The translations under genes and the position numbers were made by a program. Positions 47,370-56,818 of a DNA stretch of 64,000 nt are shown piece by piece. Each line of letters starts with the position of its first letter. The stretch's first letter is position 1. Under the pieces are notes generated by a model. It had not been told where the DNA came from, ran no database searches, and saw only the letters and a program-made list of their open reading frames with translations. Source of the stretch: Guadua angustifolia (lineage: Eukaryota > Streptophyta > Magnoliopsida > Poales > Poaceae); contig JAYEVE010001051.1 of NCBI GenBank assembly GCA_036346375.1, forward strand, positions 23,317 through 87,316, in the 5' to 3' direction.

Positions 47370-49047
47370 TGAAAGTGCATCTAGGCCCCTAATTGTGTTT
47401 TGGATGATTAATGATAAGCGATTAAGGGACTAATGGCTTAAATGAGTATATAAGCGGTGTGATCCCAAAAGGAGCGCATCTCACTGAAATTGTTGTCCTC
47501 AAAAGTGAAAAGAAGAACGGCGTCGACTTAGCGTAGATCTTTTATTTTATTGAGTCGATAGGATCGCCGTACTATCAAGAGGGATGGGATGTAGGTGTCC
47601 TAGAAATGATCTCTGTGCTCAGACGAACAACTTTTGCAAAATGAGTTTTGGAAGTCACCAAGCACGACACTCACTTTTATTTTCTCTTGCTGATATCATC
47701 GGATAGTCCGATGTTGAAATCGGATGTTCCGATGATATCGGACTCTCCGGTGTGAGTGTGGTTGCATGTTTGGAAACTCTCGAGAAAAGTCGGACTGTCC
47801 GATAATTGATATCGGACTGTCCGATGTTGTTTGAAAATTTTTCTAAGTCTTTAAACTTGGATCTCTCAGGAAACATCGGAATGTCTGATGGTTGATATCG
47901 GATAGTCCGATGTGATCTGAAATTTTTTCTAAGTCCTTGGACTGGAACTCTCTAGAATTATCGGAATATCCAATGTTCGATATCGGACAGTCCGATATAC
48001 ACTTAGAATTTTGCAAAGTTGCTGAGTTCGTTGAAAACTCTCTGGAATCATTGGAACATCCGATGTGTGAAATCGGATAGTCCGATATGTGCTTTTTCTC
48101 AGCAAATTTTTGAATTTTTTTGAGTGGAGTCGATCTGGTGATTTGCACTAATCGGATAGTCCGATGTCTGCCATCGGATAGTCCGATGTGGGGTCTGACA
48201 CAGGGCAGAACGGCTCTTTTTTGTGTCTTGGCTATAAATACCCCTCCCACTCATTTATGACCACCTACCAGTGTACTGAGCTTTAACTCACTTATTGCTA
48301 TTTTCTTGCTCTCTCTCTTGAGTTCATCCTTGAGAAATTTGTTGAGAGATTGGGGCAAGTGATTTCTAGTGCCTTGTTGCAAACCGTGAAAGTTCTTTTG
48401 AGCACTAGGGTGATTTTCAAGAGGGGATCTACACTCCATTCATTACTCTTGGAGATTGAGGTCTCCTAGACGGCTAGGAGTCATCGGTGAGCTCCCGATC
48501 TACGTGTGGGAAGCCGTCGAAGTTTGTGAAGGTTCGAATCCACCTCCGCAAGGGAAGGGTTCAAGCAAAAGTAGGTGAGTGCTTTGTGCAACACCTAGAG
48601 GAGTAGGGTTGAAAGAAACCCCGGCTTTGTGCCGCCTCAACGGAGACATAGGATCTCCTCAAAGATCCGAACTTCGGGAAAAATCGCTGCATCTCTTTGG
48701 TTTGTAAGTCTTCTATTTGTCCCCTTTTTATGCTTGGCTAAATCTTTTGGGGATTCAAGTATTCGGTAGCTTCTTGTAGTAGATATTAGTGTGATCTTAT
48801 ACTCTGTAGTTGCCTTAGCTCAGAAACTTTATTTGGTAGCAATCTAGCCCTTCAAATTGCTCAGATCTATTTTTTAGGGTTTTCCTGCGCTCTGATCGGA
48901 TAGTCCGACTTCACATATCGGATAGTCCGATATATATCGGATAATCCGATATCAAAGTCGGATATTCCGATATTTCCGCTGCTAATTAGGTCTTAGATTT
49001 TATTTTGCCTATTCACCCCCCCTCTAGGCGACTTTATCGATCCTTCA
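47370..49047. mobile_element. Solo LTR of a copia (SIRE/Maximus-like) element, inserted in copia B
   Basis: It starts TGAAAGTGCATCTAGGCCCC and ends with tattcaccccccctctaggc plus cgatccttca, a very common grass copia LTR pattern. Flanks cttct (47365-47369) and cttac (49048-49052) form a 5-bp target duplication with one mismatch. The copia B protease/gag frame continues on both sides. A TATA-like ggctataaatacc lies at 48229. The LTR carries 17 copies of a TCGGA-NNN-TCCGA dyad. No internal retroelement sequence is left, as expected after LTR-LTR recombination. Confidence 0.88.
47695..48192. repeat. TCGGA-NNN-TCCGA dyad cluster (13 copies)
   Basis: Thirteen perfect or near-perfect 13-bp dyads such as tcggatagtccga are present. 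Most are in pairs with 21-22 bp between starts, within the solo LTR. Four more copies lie at 48896-48972. Confidence 0.9.
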
Positions 49048-49052
49048 CTTAC

Positions 49053-49800
49053 CAAAGCTACATCCTTGAGAATGAAGTTTTCATTAACTCGCACAATTCC
49101 TCTTCCAAGAATTCTTCCCTTTGAATTGTCGCCAAAAGTGATGACCTCATCATCAGAACTTTGTGTGAGGGAGGAGAACCATTTTGAATCACCAGTCATA
49201 TGTCTTGAACATCCAGAATCTATGAACCATATGTTCTCCTTCCTCTCTTCTATAGTCTACACAAAAGAGGATGTCGATGTCTCAAGATCTTTGGGGTTAG
49301 ATAAAAGACATTTAGGAATCCAACCTTTGAGACACACGACGAGTAGGCACAAGACGAGTATACTTGTATACAAACTCGGTTTGCTCTTTTCGTGTTTCTT
49401 GCAACAAAAGGTGTTCGCATCACCTTAGGCACATAATGAGGAGTAAAGCGTGCACTGTCGAAATTAGACCTAGCCTTAGCTTTTTCTTGCTTCATTGTTT
49501 GGCTAGCCTAAAGCAAAAATCTACTAGATATCCATCTCTACCACAATGAGTGCAAGTGTACTTAATGAATGCTTAACTTTAGAAGTAGAAGCAACATTTG
49601 CATTCAACACAGTAGAAGATAAAATTCCAGCAGATTTAAAGACAATTTTCTTAGGCTCATTTGCAATTTCAAACTTTCCACTTTCAAGAACTTTGACAAC
49701 AGTGAGAACATGTGTTTTATGATGAGCATAAGAATCAAAACCTAAACCTTTGTTATAAGTGCTGATTTTTTATTGATCCAAAATCATGTTTAGGTTCTTC
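49053..49800 (-). pseudogene. Copia B protease region
   Basis: The minus-strand frame 49199-49053 contains WFSSLTQSSDDEVITFGDNS and NFILKDVALVS, the usual copia sequence downstream of the aspartic protease. The active site itself (W-DSGCSRHMTG-like) is visible upstream in broken frames: FIDSGCSRHM then MTGDSKWF near 49230-49180. A frame 49495-49250 is an upstream linker. Confidence 0.65.
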
Positions 49801-50434
49801 TTTCCTTTAGTGAAATGTTCTAATGATTTTTTCAAGTAATCAACCTTTCTAGACAGAGTTACACAATTATTACAGGAACGTCCACTATTCCTTCTGTTTT
49901 TCGACAATTTGAGCAGAAAGAACTTCATGAGTGAGCAAGGCATCATCATTTGAGAAACTCTAGCATTTGCATCATGCAACTTCAATTCCAATATGGAGCA
50001 TTTTGAACAAGAAGCTGAATCATGCAGATCAATGGTTGAACAGCTAGCATTTTTCATTTGTTTCTCATTTTCCCTATCTTGTTTTAACAGAGAAGCATGT
50101 TCTTTCCTAAGTGAAACAAGCTCATTGTGAATTAAGTCACATGACTTACAGGCATCATCACCAGGAATCAAAGATCTAAGCCTTGCAATTTCAGAATTAG
50201 AACTATCAATTTCTAGATCTTTTCTTTAAGAGCCTTCTTAGATTTTTTAAGTTCAAAAGCTAATTTAACCATAGCATACTCAAGTTCATCATAAGAAGGT
50301 CCTACCTCATCAAAATCGAATCTTGTCACTATCCCTTTTAGCCATGAAGCACATGCCAGTGAAGTCATCATCAGTATCTCTCTTCTTGTCCCGTGGCTCA
50401 TTGTCACTCTCAAAGTCCACATCACTAAGATCAC
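49770..50434 (-). pseudogene. Copia B gag-protease linker with coiled coil
   Basis: Minus frames 50434-50213 (YAMVKLAFELKKSKKALKEK) and 50171-49770 (LVSLRKEHASLLKQDRENEK) form a Glu/Lys/Leu-rich coiled-coil stretch. Such a linker is common in the SIRE and Tork groups of plant copia. No enzymatic motif is seen. Confidence 0.6.
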
Positions 50435-50486
50435 ACTCCTCCAAGACAGCTAAGACTTTCTTAGCGACTTTTCAAAATTGGAGCGC

Positions 50487-51337
50487 CTAGGAGTAGTGCG
50501 TCTTGAGTTTGTGTTGTCTTTGGTTCCTTTCTTCCTTCTTTTTCAATTTGGGACAATTTGTTTTGATATGTCTGGGAAGACCACACTCAAAGCAGTTGAA
50601 AGACCCTGAAGTAGTACCTCCACGCCTTCTCATCCTCACATTGTTGAGTGCTTTCACAGCGCGTGAAGAAATGAGCACATGATCTTCTTCAGGAAGCATC
50701 TCAAACTGTTCATCTGAAAAAGAAGCTAATGCGCACAAGGAGACGAAGATGGTAATCCAGAAGACGTGCTGGGGTTAGCAACAAGTGCATGTGTAGAGGT
50801 TTTATCAGCTCTAGGTGATAAAGAATCCATCTCATAAGTTTTCAACCTAGAATACAGATCATCCATGGTCAACGTATCCAAATCAACAGTTTGATTGATT
50901 GCAGTAACAACCATGCGCCATTCAGGAGTCAGAGATCTCAAAATCTTACTAGCATTCTCCTCTACTGGATTGTTAACACCAACACCACGCAAATTGCACA
51001 AAATATTCTCAAATCGAGAGTAAAGATCATCAATTGATTCACCTGGTCTCATAACAAAATCAGAAAAGTCCTTTTGGTAAATATTTTTGCGCACTTTCTT
51101 AATCTTAGTTGAACTTTCATGATAGTCACATAATGTCTTCCAAACTGAATGTGCAGAACGTAAATGAGAAACACGATCAAATTCTTTTTCATAGGTTCCT
51201 TGAAAAATCAAGTTTTTAGCTTTAGCATTTAAATCAACGTCTGCTTTATTATCATTAGTGACTATATCAGGAACATCATATGCGATGAGAGACTTTGCGT
51301 AAACATCATTACCTTGAGCTTCAATATAGGATTGCAT
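50487..51337 (-). pseudogene. Copia B gag
   Basis: The ATG at 51337 opens a 203-codon frame with AHSVWKTLCDYHES, then FSDFVMRPGESIDDLYSRFE and SLTPEWRMVVTAI, the UBN2-type gag core. A second frame (50738-50487) carries the zinc knuckle CFECGLPRHIKTNC with CCHC spacing 2-4-4. One frameshift at about 50735 separates them. The start is about 85 bp inside the LTR, after the primer-binding site. It is well preserved compared with copia A. Confidence 0.85.
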
Positions 51338-51431
51338 GCGACTTTTCGAGAAGAAAAATTTGAATCATTAAGCATAGGAGGACGATTAACATACTTATCG
51401 ACGCCATACCTCAACCTTGCTCGATACCACT

Positions 51432-52665
51432 TGTAGGATCGGATGGCGTCAATCGGGGGTGAATGATTGCGAAGCTAAAATCTTATTCTTAAACTTTTGA
51501 AACACCCCAATTCAAGCTCAAATTGCTTGAAGACCGGTTCACAGTTGGGAGACCATTTAGAAGTCCAGGCGACGATGAGAGAGCACCTGGGCGACGGTTT
51601 GGGCACTTGAGCGACAAGTGGGACACTTGGCGGCGATAGAACACTTGGGCGACCGGTTTGGACACTTAGGCGACAAGAGGACACTTGGGCGACCAGTTTG
51701 AGCACTGGCGACCAGAGAGACACTTGGGCGAGTAGTAGAACACTTGGGCGACCAGTTTAGCACTTGGGCGAGCAAGTTGGGCGACCACGTGAACAGTTGG
51801 GCGACCACGCGCACAGTCTGTGCGAGCAGACCGATATATGTCCACTAAAATAGAAATTTTCGAAGATCCAACCATTGGATTGATATGAAATTTTAACTGT
51901 AGAAACTAGACATAATTCCTCAGCTAACACAAAAATAATTAGGTCAATCGGATCTACGGATCTAAAGTTATGTCCTTTGCAAGATGACCAAATCCAGGCG
52001 ACCACGCGAGCAGTCGGGCGAGCAGGACATCAATCTAGGCGACCACAAATTACAGAAGATCTAACTATTGGATTGATGTGACATTTTAACTGTATAAACT
52101 AGACTTAATTCCAAAGAGAACAAAAAAAGAATCAGGTCGATCGGATCTACGGATCTAAAGTTATGACTTTCGCAAGATGACTAAAACAATTAGCGATCTA
52201 ACAGCTGGGCGACCAGGCTAGCAATCTGGACGACCACAAATTACTGAAGATCTAACCATTGGATTGATATGAAATTTTAACTGAAGAAACTAGATTCAAT
52301 TACAAATCAAACCCAATAAGAATCAATCCAATCGGATCTACGGATCAAAAGATATTACCTTCACAAGATGATACCTTTGCAAAGAGCCGAACTCCGTGAT
52401 GAACTTCGTGACTGCTGTGATGAACAAAACTTCAAGCGATCGATCAATTATGTCGAAGCCAAGAGCAAATCACGGCTGCAAGAAGTAGCTCTCTGGAATA
52501 TTGTTTTTATTTTATTGTCTAAAGTACTCTAACACAAGAGTACAAACCCTAAAATCTTGCTCAAGAATAAATAGGGGACACCTCCCCTTATTTATACAGA
52601 GCAATCCTAACGAGATAGAATACAACTCCACTTCCAACATGGAAAGAGTCTATACATCTCAACTT
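51432..52665 (-). repeat. Copia B 5' LTR, U3 end truncated
   Basis: On + it begins TGTAGGATCGG (LTR end ...CCTACA on the minus strand) next to the primer-binding site. It matches 31700-32872 and then stops at 52665, lacking the U3 portion with the 37-bp repeats. It carries the same gggcgaccagttt minisatellite at 51560-51830. Confidence 0.8.
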
Positions 52666-53840
52666 AATAGCGTGGCCAAAAACAACTCTTGCATGTATGT
52701 ACACCCTTTCTGTAATTACGTGACTAACCGACCTCCATGTGCATGTTCTCTAGCCCGAACGTCCCGCATGACATCCTCGACCACCAAGACCTCGATTCCT
52801 CCCTGAACCTAGTCCGAACCTCAGTTCCTCCATGATCCTAGTTCCGGTCCCGTCATCGACCACGTTCGCCCTCGAGCAACACCTGCACATGAAGTAATAA
52901 ACAACGCGTCCGAGCACAAGTCCACGACTTGACTCAAGGTCAATCCATGCAACCACTCACACGAGTGCATTGCATCAAGCGTAATCCATCATGCTATCAC
53001 CAGCATAATAATTATCTCAACATAGTACATGCACAAGCACCACACATGCTATAATCAAAGTCACTTTACAATGCCAATTTCACCATTCAACCAATTTTTC
53101 ATCACATGATCTCACAGAAACGAACCATCCCATTCAATTTAGGGCGGTAGAATGGGAAGACTTTTAGACTCAATCGAGGTTCTAACGAACATGGTCATGC
53201 TTGATGAGGTGATTTTTATGGTACAGTGGCAATAAACTTAACCCTACAGTTCTCTGGAATGAACACACATCGACGCACTGTCTGCCTGCCTTAAAAAAAT
53301 GCTAAATGTCTGTCGCATGAAAATTCGGTTGAATTCTTACCTTACAATTTGCTTGGAGATTTGTGCTCCGGCCAATGGGGTTGCCATCTTCTCCTACAGT
53401 GGTGGTGACGAGTTAGGGCAGGGTCATCGGATTAGGGTTAGGCTTCACTGATTAGAATTTGGGGTTCGACGGAGCCTCGAACTTAAGAGGAGGCTAGGAC
53501 GGCGGAGCCACAGTGATGCGCGATGGTGGCATTGTCAATTGCGGGCTTGGGGAAGGGCAGTGGGTGGTGAAAGGTGGTGGGGCGACAAGAAAGAGAGGTC
53601 ATTGGCGGCAGATGGGAGGGATGACAGATCCAATTGTGATGGCTGTCGGAGGTAGAGAAGAATGGTGGGGTAGAGACAACAAAGCTAGGTAGCGAGAGAC
53701 AAAGATGACAAAGCTGGGCGGTGGGAGACAAGGTGGAGGACGGCGAGAGAGGGTTGGGCAAAGGGCAGGAGGTGGCGACGTTGTAGGTTGGTGTCAATGC
53801 CTCTTCGATTGGAACTGGATCTTGTGGTTACAACTATAGC
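52666..53840. other. Unassigned intergenic sequence
   Basis: No gene recognised. The part 53390-53800 is GC-rich with a 104-codon minus ORF of low complexity (Ser, Pro, His) and first-exon-like debris (gggttaggcttc). It may be a CACTA fragment by similarity of style only. Confidence 0.35.
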
Positions 53841-53846
53841 AAAAAG

Positions 53847-54236
53847 GAGAGGGAGGTGGTCCCTTAGATCGCAATCCAACAATCCTAAAATCTAGGTGAT
53901 TTTGCAACTAAGGCCATTCTCAGTGCATAGTTTCATTTTCCAGTTTTCAAGAGTGCCACATCAGATTTTGTCTAAGTAACTGTGTATCTCAGGTTTCATC
54001 TAGATGAAACCCTCTCACCTCGCATGAAACTCTCTCTATCTCTCTCTTCGTAATTACCTTGCCATATCACCAAACATGATGTTGTGTCATGCCATTTAAT
54101 GAGAATAAAACTCCCATTGAGAATGGTCTAAGACATTGGAACTATATCGAGGAGAGGGAGGTGGTCCCTTAGATCGCAATCCAACAGTCCTAAAATCTAG
54201 TTGATTTTACAACTAAGACATTGGAACTATATCGAG
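53847..54236 (+). repeat. Tandem duplication (about 85-bp unit) split by a MITE
   Basis: Phrases ggaggtggtcccttagatcg and gcaatccaac, followed by attttgcaactaa, occur at 53850-53911 and 54154-54212. The phrase agacattggaactatatcga follows at 54131 and 54215. With the MITE at 53912-54128 removed, these become two head-to-tail copies of one unit. Confidence 0.8.
53912..54128. mobile_element. Tourist-type (PIF/Harbinger) MITE, 217 bp
   Basis: The left terminus is GGCCATTCTCAGTGCATAG and the right terminus, reverse complemented, is GACCATTCTCAATGGGAG. The 3-bp target duplication TAA is on both sides (53909-53911 and 54129-54131). It is non-coding, and lies about 380 bp upstream of the AOR-type start codon. 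Confidence 0.82.
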
Positions 54237-54510
54237 ACGAACCCAGAAAAAAAAAAAAGAGTGGCACACGCTTATTGAACAACGCCTGGCTGACTGGCTG
54301 GCACCACAAAACCCAAAAGCAAGAAACCAACACACTCCTCCAGAAGCCTCTCCGGCCGAATCATCTCCGCGCATTTCCCTCCACTCCTAACCGCCATAAC
54401 GGATAACACAGTACAAACTGCACCACTACTACCACTAAGCGAGCAAGAGCAGCAGCACACACTCCAAATCTTCTTCACAGTCAAGCCAAGAACTCGAGAG
54501 GATCGCAAAG
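54237..54510 (+). promoter_or_regulatory. Promoter-proximal region and leader of the AOR-type gene
   Basis: The sequence between the tandem duplication and the start codon is CT/CA-rich in its second half (ccactactaccactaagcg), as in grass 5' leaders. I cannot fix the transcription start, and no convincing TATA box is seen. Confidence 0.4.
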
Positions 54511-56556
54511 ATGCAGCAAGCTCTCCTCTCTTCGTCGATCCTCACGAATCCATACCCCAGATCTTCCTTTCCACAGTCGCGGGCTCCGGTTAAGCTCCTC
54601 CTCACTTCCGGTTCCGGAGCGAGGGGTGGTGTTGCCATTTCGAGAAGATTCAGAGAGGGCAGCGCGTCGGGCCGGTGTGTGGCAGCGCCGGCGTCGTCGT
54701 CCCCGGCGGTGGCTGCGGCGGCGACGGAGGTTCCCGGGACGATGAAGGCGTGGGTGTACGACGAGTACGGGGACGTCGGCGTGCTCAAGCTCGACGAGAC
54801 CGTGGCGGTGCCGGCGGTGGGCGAGGACCAGGTTCTGGTGAAGGTGACCGCCGCGGCGCTCAACCCCGTCGACTCCAAGCGGCGGGCCGGCAAGTTCAAG
54901 GCCACCGACTCCCCTCTCCCGGTGAGCTCTGCTTTTTTTGCTTGCAATTCTTCCCATTTCTTGAATTGCAACATGATGAATTGATCAACTTTTTCTTATT
55001 TTAATCGGATTTACGAGTGTGATTTGCTCATTCACCTTGTTTCCTTCGACACGATGAATTGAATTGTTTATCAATCGAGTTCGTTGATCTGTAGACCGTA
55101 CCGGGTTACGACGTGGCGGGAGTCGTGGTGAAGGTCGGCAGCCAGGTGAAGAACCTCAAGGTAGGCGACGAGGTGTACGGCGACATCAACGAGAAGGCCC
55201 TGGAGGGCCCCAAGCAGTACGGCTCGCTGGCGGAGTACACCGCCGTCGAGGAGAAACTGCTGGCCCTGAAACCCAAGAACCTCGACTTCGCGCAGGCCGC
55301 CGGTCTGCCGCTCGCCATCGAGACCGCCAATGAGGGCCTCCAGAGGGCAGGCTTCTCCGCCGGCAAGTCCATCCTCGTCCTGGGTGGCGCCGGCGGAGTC
55401 GGATCGCTTGTCATCCAGGTCAGACACTATTGCAATTTCAGTTCATCGGCAGCTGCATTGGCAGTGTGAATTTCTGGAAAATCATTGATTATCTAGCCTC
55501 ATGTACTGTTTTTTTTTCAAATCTAGCACTCTGTATGCATTTATAAATTTAGCTCCCTCTTCTACCGTGGCAAGCAATACATGTCTCTCTTTTTTTTTTT
55601 TTGCAAATCTAGCACTCTGCGTGCATTTGCAAATTTAGCCCTCTCTCTTACCGTATCCCCTGCGAGTTGGCTGGTGGCCCCATCCCCAATGCAGCAGGCG
55701 ATATGTACCCCCTGCTATGTCCGGGGAGAACAAAAGCCGGCCGGCTGCCACGACAGGACGCCCGAGCACAGCAGGAACTCGCTGCCGCTCAGGGATAGCG
55801 TGGAAGCTATCTTACTCCTGTGGTCAGCCGATCTCTGCCAGCTTTTGTGCCTCCAAGCACGGCAGAGGACACATGTCGTCCACTGTGGCTTCGGCGGTGT
55901 AAAAAGAGAGTTAAATTTGCAAATGGATATGTAAGAGGTTAGATTTCTTTTTTTAAAAAAAACGAGAGGTGTTCTGTTCAGTGCAGCCATACAGGTCGAC
56001 ATTGATTACTGAACTTCCTCACTCAAATGTTGATATTTGTCTGCAATGAAGCTGGCAAAACAAGTCTATGGAGCATCAAAGGTGACTGCGACGGCCAGCA
56101 CCCCGAAGCTCGAGCTTCTGAAGAGCCTGGGAGCCGACGTGGCCATCGACTACACCAAGGAGAACTTTGAGGACCTGCCTGACAAGTACGACGTTGTCGT
56201 CGACGCAGTTGGTAAGATCTCCTTAGAAAGACCGACAGAACAAACCAAGTGGTCCTCTTCTGACATGTTCTGCTCCGCTTCGGGTTTCAGGCCAGGGTGA
56301 GAAGGCCGTCAAGGTGGTGAAAGAGGGCGGCAGCGCGGTGGTCCTCACAGGCGCAGTCAGTCCACCAGGGTTCCGGTTCGTGGTCACCTCCGACGGGTCC
56401 GTCTTGGAGAAGCTCAACCCTTACCTTGAGTCCGGGAAGGTGAAGCCGGTCGTCGACCCGAAGGGGCCGTTCCCCTTCTCCCAGGTTGTGGAGGCATTCT
56501 CCTATCTTGAGACTGGGAGAGCCATCGGCAAAGTAGTTATCTCTCCCATTCCATGA
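54511..56556 (+). CDS. AOR: Chloroplast alkenal/quinone oxidoreductase (AOR type), 4 exons, 386 aa
   Basis: Exons 54511-54921, 55095-55418, 56052-56211 and 56291-56556 join in phase with GT-AG introns to 386 codons, the length of Arabidopsis AOR (At1g23740). Residues 1 to about 75 are Ser/Ala/Arg-rich, a likely chloroplast transit peptide. The zinc-independent medium-chain dehydrogenase part starts at MKAWVYDEYGDVGVL (residue 78), with AALNPVDSKRR, PGYDVAGVV and the NADPH-binding GGAGGVGS (about residue 234). It ends with ETGRAIGKVVISPIP. Relatives reduce the C=C bond of reactive alpha,beta-unsaturated carbonyls from lipid peroxides with NADPH in the stroma. It converges with LSF1, 262 bp away. 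Intron 2 carries a MITE-like insert. The frame is intact and no lesion is seen. Function is by family only. Confidence 0.93.
55510..55948. mobile_element. Mutator-like MITE in AOR intron 2
   Basis: The left end gcaaatctagcactctgcg continuing to tgcatttgcaaatttag (from 55603) is inverted at the right end: the reverse complement of 55905-55948 reads gaaatctaacctcttacata, then tccatttgcaaatttaac. The left terminus is also repeated once further left (55518, caaatctagcactctgtatg). The interior is GC-rich and non-coding. No clear target duplication, so the class is tentative. Confidence 0.55.
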
Positions 56557-56818
56557 GGGCTGTAAATGGCAGAGTTTGTTCTTTGACCATGTAAGTGCCG
56601 GCCTGAGATTCTGGAGCGCATCAAATAGGCTAAAGTGAATTTTATTTCAGATACAGTTCATAGAATTACAAAAGGTATACATTGTGCTGAACAGTGATGT
56701 CCAGTTTGATTTAGACAGACGTAAAGCACCAAGAGATCCATCTGTGTTACATGAGCTTTGTGTAACTATGGAATTGTCGATCCTCGATGGCCAGTTCAGC
56801 CGGGAAGGGATGAGATGT
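56557..56818. other. Intergenic spacer between convergent genes
   Basis: Only 262 bp separate the AOR-type stop and the LSF1 stop, so the 3' ends of the two transcripts probably overlap or abut. No consensus AATAAA is seen for either gene. Confidence 0.6.

Larger units (their letters stand above)
31700..52665 (-). mobile_element. Ty1/copia LTR retrotransposon B, split by gypsy B and a solo LTR
   Basis: Minus-strand order: 5' LTR (52665-51432, U3 end lost), primer-binding site tggtatcgagc (about 51420-51430), gag (51337-50487), coiled-coil linker (50434-49770), protease region (49199-49053), solo LTR insertion, integrase (47364-46338), reverse transcriptase (46070-44837), gypsy B insertion, RNase H (33873-33473) and 3' LTR (about 33455-31700, outer 40 bp lost). 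Without the two insertions the element would be about 8.3 kb. No target duplication can be tested because both outer ends are damaged. Tandem minisatellites lie in the LTRs. Confidence 0.88.

Noticed and set aside
54435..55004. Overlapping minus and plus ORFs around AOR exon 1
   Set aside because: They are codon-bias shadows of the GC-rich first exon; the true frame is fixed by splice phase and homology.
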